A stretch of 64,000 bases of DNA from Adineta steineri. Taxonomy: Eukaryota > Rotifera > Eurotatoria > Adinetida > Adinetidae. This document shows positions 54,429-64,000 of this stretch, piece after piece (the stretch's first letter is position 1; the number at the start of each line of letters is the position of its first letter). The position numbers and the translations under genes are program-made. A model generated the notes under the pieces. The model made no database searches, was not told where the DNA came from, and saw nothing but the letters and a program-made list of their open reading frames with translations. Location of the stretch: the NCBI GenBank assembly GCA_905250115.1, contig CAJNOI010000028.1:124001-188000 (forward strand). The letters are read 5' to 3'.

Positions 54429-56642
54429 GTTTCGAACAAACATCTTGTTCTTGTATGATTTGTTATAGATTAGATAGGAATTGTTTATATGTTATTTTTC
54501 TGTTTTGTTTGTTCTTATGCATAGAAAATAAAATTAATTAAAAGAGTAAATTCTTTTTCATGATCATTTTTGTTCGAGAAAAAAAAACGATCTCATATTT
54601 ATTTGTAATGACATATATGTTAAAATTGTCAAAAGGTTATTAAAACAAAAACAAATCATTTCTACTGCAGACAGAATAGGACAAATGTTACTATTTATAG
54701 CTTCAAATTAAGTTAATCAATAAATAACATTGTTTTTCTCGTTCTTTCATTTATAAGAAATGTATCGATCAGTAGAATTTGAAAAATTCTCGAATAATCT
54801 ACAGTATTCAAAACAAAAACAATCATTAATTGTTATATAATGAATAAGAATGGTACATATTGATTAGTTATGAATCGAGAGGAAGGAAATGACTCAGATC
54901 CCGCTAGGAAGTGAGGGAGCTGAGCCTCCCTAGCTCCCGTCTGGTTATATGCTTAACAGAGTCTGACTTTCACTCTTTGCAAAGATCTATTATAGTGTTA
55001 TTCGATATGAGTAAATATTTAGAGAACTCTTTCCTCTTGATGTCAATCAGTGCGGAAACTCAGTTTGCTGAACTAGAAAGAAAAAAGCTTAGTTTTTAAG
55101 ACTTTCATAGTCTGATTTTTAGAAATTATTCGATTATAAGCTTCAACGACCTTTTACATGTATGAAAAATGTCATTTCATTTCATATTTAATCAAATCTA
55201 CAAGATATGATTGAATATGGAATATTTCAAAAAGTTAAATTGCGTTTGTCCGATTAAAAGTCAACAAAAATATATGTGTCATTTTAATTTTCCAATAGTA
55301 AAATTTTATTTTTTTTTCTCATTGATTTTATTAAAATACAAAAAGAAAAGAAGAAGAAGAGAGGAATTCAATTATTGCTTTTTTTCCTAGAAAATCTTCT
55401 TATAATGTCGTGTTTTTCCTCACCGTGTATTCATTTGTCCTTAGCGTCCGAAGTTACTTTTAATTAAGTGTATATTCACGAACGTTCGATCATCAAAGAT
55501 GTATTGACAAAAGAGAATTCTTGTTAGGGTTTCTTTCTTCTTCGTATAGGTATATAATACATTCATAATCACAAATATATATATAAATTGAGGTTTTTTT
55601 TCCTCGTAAGTTTTCTATAAGATATACAACTGTGAATGAATGATGATTTAAACTCTTTTTTTAAAAAAATATGCTTTTAATAATGTCCCAATAAATTAAA
55701 AGGACATTACTAAAAAACAAACATCATCAAGATATATGTGAATTTGTACGTTGATTGTATGTGTAAAGTTAACATTTCTTTGTTTTTTTCGAGTATGATT
55801 TTTATTTATCGATAATGAAAAAAAAATCGAATGACATGTATCATTAAAATACATAACAAACTTGTTCTATTTATTTCGAATTAAAAAATAGAATCAAAAT
55901 CACTGTTGTTGCTATAATCAGAACATTGTTCTCTTCTTCATTCTCAGTCCTTTTTTTTTGCTAGTGCTCTTACAAATATTATCGACATCAACGAACGACG
56001 GTATGAAAGGTGACAATAAACATACTATAAAATTCTCTTTTTTTTTCCTTTCACATCTCAACACCGCAATGGCAGTATAATTCTAATATTCAAAAGAAAA
56101 AAGAAGAAGCTAGCGACGTATAGTTATAGCAAATTCTTTTTTCTTTTCCTTTCATTCTTTTTTTTTTCTTCTTTTTTTTTAATTTGATTGCTTTTCCGCG
56201 TAGATATTCAGTTGGACTGAATAAAAACTTTTGTCTTCCTACGTTTCTTTTTTTCATTCTGCTTTTTTTCTGTGTTCCTATATGCTTCCTCAGAATCGAA
56301 GACAAAGTAAGAATAATAAGTCGGTATATATGTATGTGTGTAACAGAGTAAGTGAGAAAAGGCTTCAAGTTCATGACAAGCATGATCATTTTTATGATGA
56401 ATGATATAACGTTCATATGTATTGCAGTTATATATATATATAAATATAGACTATCACTTGACGTAGAAACTTGATGCATGTCGACAAACACTCATAGATA
56501 AGCTTTGAGGAAAGAAAAAAAACGTAAGAAATTTATATTCTTCTTCTTCTTCTTTTGTTTTTTAGAATAGAAAAAAAAAGAAAGAAATTTTTCAACACAT
56601 GATATTAGATACGGGACAGTGAACGGTATTATATATTAGATA
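54429..56642. other. Long AT-rich spacer before KIF19
   Basis: No gene was recognised in 2.2 kb. A GC-richer hairpin segment near 54895-54945 (GGGAGC ... GCTCCC) stands out from the AT-rich background and may be a TE remnant. Long T/A tracts fill 55300-56250. Confidence 0.5.
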
Positions 56643-59600
56643 ATGGCTAACGTATTAAAAGACAATCTTATCTCTGGAACAACACCTTTACCCTTATTAC
56701 CAACAGGTGAACAACAAATTGTTGTAAGTATTTTAAATATTTTGTTTTTGTATCAATCAATTCATTATTTGTTTTACTCAAGGTTGCTTGCCGTATTCGA
56801 CCAATGACAGAAGAAGAAATTCTTCAAGGTGCTACTATCATTGCTCATAAAGTAGCTGAAGATAATGTATGGATTTATTTATTAATAAAAAAAAATAATA
56901 ATTCATATTTTTTAGATGGTCGTTTTACTTGATCCTGAAGAAGATCATGATGATATTCTTCGTGCTAATCGATCACGTGAACGTAAATATATGTTCGATG
57001 TTGTATCGGATGCTCGTGCTCAACAACAAGATGTATACGCATCATCAGCTAAAATTCTATTAAGTAGTGTTTTAGAAGGTTATAATGCAACTGTATTCGC
57101 TTATGGAGCAACAGGTAATAATAAAAAAAAGATTTGAACGAAATTCTCAATAAGAAAATTATTTTAGGAGCTGGAAAAACTTATACAATGTTAGGTACAG
57201 AAAATAATCCTGGTGTTATGTATCGTACATTAGATGATTTATTTGTTGAAATAAAAAATTTTCAAGGTCAACGAGAATATCAAGTATCAATGTCCTATTT
57301 AGAAATTTATAATGAATTAATACGTGATTTACTTGCACCATCATCAACATTTCTTGAATTACGTGAAGATGCGAAAGGTACAATACAAGTTGCTGGTCTT
57401 AGTGAAATTATTGCTAAAACACCTCGAGAAGTCATGGAAATGTTACATAAAGGAAATCGTGCACGAACACAAGAACCAACAAAAGCGAATAAAACATCAT
57501 CAAGATCACATGCTGTTTTACAAGTTAATATTAAACAACGTGATGTTACTCGATCACATACTGAACAAGTTCGATTTGGTAAAATAATATTTCTTATTTG
57601 TTTGTTTTTTCTTATTTTGGTTTTTTTGGTTTTAGCAAAATTATATATGATTGATTTAGCTGGATCAGAACGAGCCGCACATACTCAAAATACTGGTAGA
57701 CGAATGATGGAAGGTATGATATTATTTTGAAGCCTAATAAATCTTAATTATTTCAAGTAAATAACTAGCAAAAGAAACCTAAAAAAAATTTATTTTTTAA
57801 TTAAAAAAAAGCCCAAGGAATCTATTTATTTAATGATAACAAATTAATATAATTAAAATTCTAAATCTCTCTCTTTTTTGGTTATCTTTAAGGTGCTCAT
57901 ATCAATCGATCATTGCTTGCTTTGGGTAATTGTATCAATGCATTAAGTGAAAAAGGAAATACAAAATATGTTAATTATCGTGATAGTAAATTAACACGTA
58001 TATTAAAAGATTCTCTTGGTGGAAATTCTCGTACAGTTATGATTGCACATGTTTCACCTGCATCAATACATTTTGAAGAATCACGAAATACACTTAATTA
58101 TGCTGATCGAGCTAAATATATAAAAACAAAAGTTAGTTCATATTTTATAAATCTTGAAAACTTATTTATATGAAACTATTTAGATCCGTCGAAATGTTAT
58201 TGATGTATCCTATCATATAGCACAATATCAACAGATTATAAAAGATCTACGTAATCAAGCTCAATTATTACGCGAACAAAGAGATGATCTTGAAATGCGT
58301 TTAACAACAACAAATGAAGCTCGATTTAGTCGACTAAGTGGTATGTTTTAATATATTCTTGAAATTACATAAATAGTAATATAGTTAAGTTGTTTTTTTT
58401 TGTCTATTACTATACCATTTAAAATAATTAGAAAATAAAAGAGTAAATGACGTATGAAATACATTATGTGTTTCATCGTAATTTCCTGATATTATAATTG
58501 AAAGAAAATTAACTGCTAGATATATTTTGATTAGAAACAATGAAAAAGATAATTATTGAATTAAAATATTATTCCGTTTTTATCGAATAGATTCGAATAC
58601 AAATGAACGTCTTCGTGTTGAAGAAGGTCTTAAATTAAAAGAAAATATTGTACAAGTTTATCGTAAACAAATTGATGCTCGACGTGCATTATTAGAAATT
58701 GAAAGTGGTCTTATGGATATTAAACATGAATGTACACGTAATGAATCCATTATTGAAAAGTAAAAATAAAATCGAATCTTACAGTTATTCGAAAATTATC
58801 AATTTTTATTCTTTAGTTATGATTCAAATAAAGAAAATAGTCCACGAAATGGTAAAAAATCTTCCGATGAAACATCAACAGATACCATAATATCAGACAA
58901 TAGTGTTCAACGAGCACGCGCTGAATTACGTGTACTCGAGCAAGAACGTTCAAAATTAGACAAACAACGTAAAACTCATGTAAAAGAATTTGAAACTGCT
59001 AAAAGTGAAGGACGTCGTTTATTTGAAGTTTGTAAAAGTTTTTTACAAAAAAACAAAAATCTTTATATTTCTTTTTTTCGTAGAAAGTAACTAAAAAAAT
59101 GACTAGTCTTGAACAACGTGAATTATTAAGATTATTAGCACAAAATTATGAATATGAAATGAAAACAATTGAATTACAAGCTGAAATATTTTCACGTGAA
59201 CATATGGTTAAAAATCGAGATTTACAATTATTACGTATGTCACAACATCGAAGTTTATGTGATACATTAATTTATCAACAACGACGACTTATTCAAGGTA
59301 AAATAGAAACTAAGGGGGCAAGAGAACATATTTTTTTTGTTTAACAACAAACAAAAAAAAGTAATTATATCTTAATGCACTTAAAATGACAACAATGAGA
59401 GACATTTTGAAGTATATCAACTTTTGTCTATTAATATAATATATATTGAAGTGATTGTTTTGTTTGAAATTTCAATGTCATTTTATTTTATTTTAAAGAA
59501 CATCAAATTATAATTCCAACTGATCTTGAAGAACTTTATCAATTATATTCAAGAGATATTGATGAAGGTCAACTTATGCATGATCTTAAAAGTATATATA

Positions 59601-60664
59601 GTTTCATTTGCTTTTATTTGATTCTTTTATAATATTCTTCTAGCTTATTCATTACGTTCAATAGCCGGTGGAAATAATAAATTATCCTTGCCATTTCTAT
59701 CTCAAATTGCTGAAGAAGATTTAACAAGTGCATCAACATCAGTCACTAGTTTTCATATACCAACGAATGGTTCACGACGTAATCTTAATCAACCAGTAAC
59801 AACAACATTAGTAGTTCCACATCGTACTCTATCTGATCAAGATCTTTTTACTCGTGTTAATAATGAATCGAATTCAAATGATTTAGGACAAGATTTATTA
59901 GTAACAAAAACTAAACCAATATCTTATTCTCATTTTAATTTTGAACAATCATCAAAAGAACAATTAACAAAAGGTAATTCTCTTGTTAGTATGAGTTCGG
60001 AAAGTGTTGATACACCAATAAATAAAACTGATACAACAATACGTAATAAAACTCATACAATATCACCTTCAAATGATAATTTACATATACCAATTAATAA
60101 TAAAGTTAAACTTCGAAAACAAACTCAAGCTATTGCTGCAAAAGCAGCACAACGAAGAGCTAATCTTCATCATAAAGAATTAATGGAAGATATGGGTAAG
60201 AATCATTATTAGAAAAAATTTAATTTTTTATTTAAAATTTAGGTCCAGTAGTTTCTCGTGAACCGATCGTATCGAAAGAAAATGTTGCTAGTATATATGG
60301 TCTTGAAATTACCGGTGTTAAACCGAAAAAAACTGTAACTATCAATGATCCAGCAGTATCTCGAGGTCGAGCAAATGATTTCCGTCGTACAAATTCAGAT
60401 TCTCCTGATATTTTACCGCTTGGTAATATACAGATAGCATTAATTTAATATATATATTCATTTGTTTTTAGATCCATCTAATTCAACAACAAATAATCGT
60501 CCAACAAAGACTCAAACCAAGAAACGATCAATTTGTAAATATTTTCTTTTAAGAAAACAAAAACTTCTAATTTGTTTTTTTTTGTTCTAGCTCATGGTTC
60601 AACATTAACTAATCGTTCGCAAATACCAATTGCAAATGTAGTTGTACCGCGAGAACATTTTTAA
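56643..60664 (+). CDS. KIF19: Kinesin family member 19 (kinesin-8-related)
   Basis: About 16 exons. The motor domain opens with [14 protein letters not shown], then [17 protein letters not shown], an insert shared with vertebrate KIF19. The P-loop is GATGAGKT (split by an intron), switch I is NKTSSRSH, switch II is DLAGSE, then [39 protein letters not shown] and [15 protein letters not shown]. The neck/coiled-coil region ([16 protein letters not shown]) also matches KIF19. The C-terminal half has coiled coil, then Ser/Thr/Asn-rich tail ending [11 protein letters not shown]19 is a plus-end motor that depolymerises microtubules at ciliary tips and limits cilium length, plausible in ciliated rotifers. 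Length about 1,000 residues is in the family's range. Confidence 0.9.
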
Positions 60665-61678
60665 ATCATCATATCGTGCATTTTTTATATCATTTTTTTG
60701 TTTTTGAATTCAAACTTGTATAATAAACATATATATTTTTAAACTGTCGATAAAGAAACTTTTTTTTTCTCTATCAATAATAAGAATAATCTCGTTTTTC
60801 TTTATTATAATTATATACTATGAAAAAAAAATGTTCAGTGTTATGTCGAATATGAAAGAAAGTTATGTAGTTTATATTAATAGAGAACGATTTATGGTAT
60901 TCCGTAGGACTAAATATTTAGAATGATTGTATATGATAACAAAAAAAAATGATTGTAAACTATAGTATTATTCTGTATTACTGTCTGTAGTTATAAATCC
61001 TGAAATTTTTCTAGTAGATGTCTATTCATTTTGTTACAATTAATTATGATCATCGTTAAAATAAATTTGTTAATATTATGATAATAAGGAATAAGATGCT
61101 TTTAAGCTTACTACAATAACTGAAATTGTGAACAAGAAATGTTGGTACTAATCCTTAGAATTTATATTTATAAATATTGACACGGACGTGCCGAAAGTAG
61201 GAGGAATGTGAGAGAGGCGTATACTGAGTATAAGATCATATTTTTACTATTTTTAACGTAAAATCCAAAAAGAGGGAGGCGTCACGCCCCACATTCAGTG
61301 CACCCCTGTAATATTGAAATTTTATATAAGAACACTATTATATAAGTAGTTCAATCATAGATGTCATTGGCAAACAATTCATTAAATATTCTATTGAATA
61401 ATTATTTAAAATATGAAAGTATTCTTCTCAATCCTGATTTATAAACATATAAAAATATTTTTACAACTATTCATTGATAAGAAAAAAATATGATTGTACA
61501 TATTTTTTATCCAATAAAAAAAATCACGTTTATTTATTTACTTTTTTTTTTGAAGGCGAATGCGAAGTATGTGACTTTTCTTTCCGGTTTGTATAATTCT
61601 CTTTGGTTATATTTGACTTGATTTCCTCTAGATTGAATATATAATTTCATTGATTATTCCATAAAAATATTTGTTTAC
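60665..61678. other. Spacer between KIF19 and EXOSC2
   Basis: About 1 kb. Mostly AT-rich, but 61180-61310 is GC-richer (GGGAGGCGTCACGCCCC and flanks) and may be a degraded mobile element. No gene was recognised. Confidence 0.5.
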
Positions 61679-62690
61679 ATGACGACTTCAACAATTGATC
61701 CATCAATTCAACAGCAACTTGTTGTTCCTGGTACAATTTTAACACATGATACATCAAATTTTATGCGAGGTCATGGAACATATCTTGATTCAACAAAGTC
61801 TCATTTAAAAGCATCAGTTGCTGGTGTTGTGAATAAAGTTGATCGATTGTTATGTGTTGAACCAGTTGAAAATACACGTTATTCAGGTGATGTTGGTCAT
61901 GTTGTTATTGGACGTGTACTTAAAGTTGATCAAACTCGTTGGGTTGTTGACATACAATCACGTTTAGATGCATATTTACCATTAGCGTCAGTTAATTTAC
62001 CGGGAGGAGAAAATCGACGACGAATGGAAGATGATGAAAGAAATATGAGACAATATTTAAAGGTAAATATATGTCAATCTTCTGTCAACAGATAGTATGA
62101 TGAATAATAAAATTAGAATCAAAATGATATTTATTTCTATACAGGAAGGTGATTTATTTACTGCTGAAGTTCAACAAATCTATCAAGATGGTACTTTAGC
62201 ACTTCAAACACGTAATTTACGTTATGGAAAATTAGGTGAAGGAATTTTAATACATGTTCGTTCATCACTTGTTAAACATACAAAAAGTCATTTTCATAGT
62301 TTACCATGTGGTGCATCAGTTATACGTGGTTGTAATGGTGCTATATGGATATGTCCACCATCATCAACATCATCATCTGATAATAATATTGTTGATACAG
62401 GTGGTTATGTTAAAAATATTGAATCTGTTAGTCTTGATGTTCGAAAAACAATTGTACGTTTAAGTAATTGTATACAAATTCTTAATCGTCTTGGTTTACC
62501 AATTTATGATACAAGTATAATGCAAATCTATGATATATCATTAGTTTTTGAAGTTGATGAATTAATTCAACCCAAAGTTATACAAACTCTTTCGAAACAA
62601 TTACAACAAAAAGATATAACTAACGGAAGTGTAGGAGGAATTGATGGAAATGGAATAGATCCATATTCTCATGATATGCGAGAGGAATGA
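61679..62690 (+). CDS. EXOSC2: Exosome complex component Rrp4
   Basis: Two exons (61679-62062 and 62145-62690) encode 309 residues. The N-terminal domain has VVPGTIL and FMRGHGTYLD, the S1 domain has VGHVVIGRVLKV...W.VDIQSRLDAYLPL and NLPGGENRRR, and the KH-like part has YGKLGEGILIHV, THSHFHSLPCGASVIRG-type sequence and GAIWI. This matches eukaryotic Rrp4 along nearly its whole length. EXOSC2 is one of the three cap subunits of the RNA exosome (nucleus and cytosol). A Ser-rich insert (PPSSTSSSDNN) and a C-terminal extension are slightly longer than in human (293 residues). Stop codon lies 51 nt before the next start. Confidence 0.93.
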
Positions 62691-62741
62691 TTTTGAAAAA
62701 GAATAACTTAAACTGTTTCTGTTCTGTTTTTTTCTAGATAG
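62691..62741 (+). promoter_or_regulatory. 51-nt intercistronic region with spliced-leader acceptor
   Basis: A pyrimidine tract TTCTGTTTTTTTCTAG (AG at 62736-62737) ends 4 nt before the ATG at 62742. As for GDPGP1, the short distance from the upstream stop and the perfect acceptor suggest trans-splicing of a two-gene transcript. Confidence 0.65.
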
Positions 62742-64000
62742 ATGACGAAAAATGTTGATACAGATAGTATTTGTAATCGAGTTGAACGACTTATTCATGA
62801 ATTTGAACAATCACGTGATACCGATTCGACTGAAATCGGTCGGCAATTTGCTGTAAGAAAAGAGATTTTTATCAATAATGATTTATGTTTTGTATTTAAA
62901 GCAATTACAACGAATAATGGCCGATACGAGAGATAATTGTCCTAGTATTGAAGGTGCAAAACCTATGAATCGTTTAAAAAATCGTTATAAAGATGTTTTA
63001 CCATGTAAGTTTAAATGAAACAAAAAAAGAACGACTGATATATTTTATTTCAGATGATAAACATCGAGTCACCCTTGAATATGAAAATGATTCTGATTAT
63101 ATTAATGCATCATTTATTGAAGTAAATCAAATTGAAATAGTATCATTTATTATATATCTATCTATGTTTAATAAAAGGATTTTCATGGTAATCGTCGATA
63201 TATTGCGGCTCAAGGACCTATTGATGATTCCGTCACTGATTTTCTTCAGATGATATGGGAATATCAAATAACATCTGTTATATGTACAGCAAATGAAATA
63301 GAAGCTGGACGTGTAAGAATAAATATTGGGGAATTCTTTTTTTTTTTTGAGATAATATTTTGTTTTTTTTAGTTTAAATTTCGTCGTTATTGGCCAGATG
63401 AAGAAAAATCAATTCAATTTGGTCGCTTTCGTGTTAGCAAAGTATAAACAACATATTTTTCTATTTTTTATGCTTTTGATTGAATAAATATTTTCTTTTT
63501 TATGTAACAGGATGAAACAAGTGATAAAGCATTCACTTGTGAATATTACAAAATTCGACCATTAATAATATCACAAGGTGAAAATCGACGACATATATTA
63601 CTCTATCATTTTTTATATTGGCTTGATCATGATGTACCTGATGATGAATCACCGATACTTGAGTTACTTCTAAGATTATATGATGATCGACATCTATCAC
63701 CTGATACACCAATTCTTGTACATTGCAGGTTAATTAGAAACAAAAGTTGAAAGTTATTGTAAATTATTTTTTTCTTTAAAGCGCTGGTTGTGGTCGAACT
63801 GGAAGTATTATTGCTATTGATCTTTGCCGTTTATTACTACGTGATGAAGTAAGAAAGAATTTTAAAAATTATAACCGTTTTATGTATGTGTTTATATAGC
63901 ATTTATTTCTCAGTAAAAGTTATCAAATAAATCCCATCTATGAAATAGCTTCACATATTCGTCAGTTTCGTATCGCATTAATTCAAACAGTTGTAAGTAA
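62742..64000 (+). CDS. Protein tyrosine phosphatase, PTPN12/18/22 type (3' partial)
   Basis: Several exons; the gene runs off the right edge. Visible are the substrate-binding loop KNRYKDVLPYDKHRV, DYINASFIE, then (after an intron) GNRRYIAAQGPIDDSVTDFLQMIWEY, CTANEIEAGR, FRRYWP, and the P-loop VHC|SAGCGRTGS with catalytic Cys (intron between C and S). SAGCGRTG with Cys-Gly rather than Val-Gly is typical of the PEST-type PTPs (PTPN12, 18, 22). The WPD loop reads YWLDHDVPDD, so Pro is replaced by Leu while the general-acid Asp stays. The substrate and any C-terminal PEST region are not visible. Confidence 0.85.

Overview
The window looks like bdelloid rotifer nuclear DNA (Adineta/Rotaria type). 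The evidence is AT-rich sequence, conserved genes broken by many canonical introns of about 45-60 bp, 3' splice acceptors placed directly before start codons of closely spaced genes (spliced-leader trans-splicing), and several clusters of TGTGGG/CCCACA repeat, the known bdelloid telomeric repeat. No bacterial features and no RNA genes were recognised.

The window has two domains. Positions 1 to about 20,300 look subtelomeric and accessory: gene-poor, with five G-rich/C-rich telomere-like inverted repeats (near 2.5, 5.97, 7.1, 9.3-9.7 and 20.2 kb), a ~363-bp diverged duplication and two minisatellites (~140 bp and ~121 bp units). The few genes here are a partial member of a probable bdelloid-expanded membrane family, a rhodopsin-like GPCR, a single-exon macin-type antimicrobial peptide, and an intronless 3,152-residue protein. 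That giant joins a P-loop GTPase, about 1,700 residues of helical sequence, a SecA-type DEAD motor and a C-terminal vWA domain, and starts about 200 bp after the largest telomere-like cluster.

From 20.3 kb to the end the window is gene-dense and eukaryotic core-like. On the minus strand RPP14, GDPGP1 and MRRF form a probable trans-spliced operon, divergent from a SARNP-like gene. Then come an intronless SDR oxidoreductase, a reelin homologue of about 11 kb that stops inside repeat 8, a CSPP1-like coiled-coil gene cut by an assembly gap, a WRKY/GCM1-like plus transposase-derived protein, HNF4, a small membrane protein, an intronless vWA-RING protein, a short PI3/4-kinase, another small membrane protein, kinesin KIF19, EXOSC2 and a PTPN12/18/22-type tyrosine phosphatase. 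EXOSC2 and the phosphatase form a second probable trans-spliced pair.

The two most striking items are (1) the 643-residue intronless protein at 49985-51916, whose N-terminus matches the histone H3 tail for 18 residues (ARTKQTARKSTGGKAPRK) and is fused to a vWA domain, a SAP-like helix pair and a RING finger, a possible H3-tail-mimic ubiquitin ligase; and (2) the giant GTPase-SecA-vWA protein beside the telomere-like array, a strong candidate for horizontal acquisition. Two assembly problems also matter: the 100-N gap in the SARNP-like gene is flanked by identical 47-bp sequence and is probably false, and the 10-N gap at 39073 removes the 5' part of the CSPP1-like gene.
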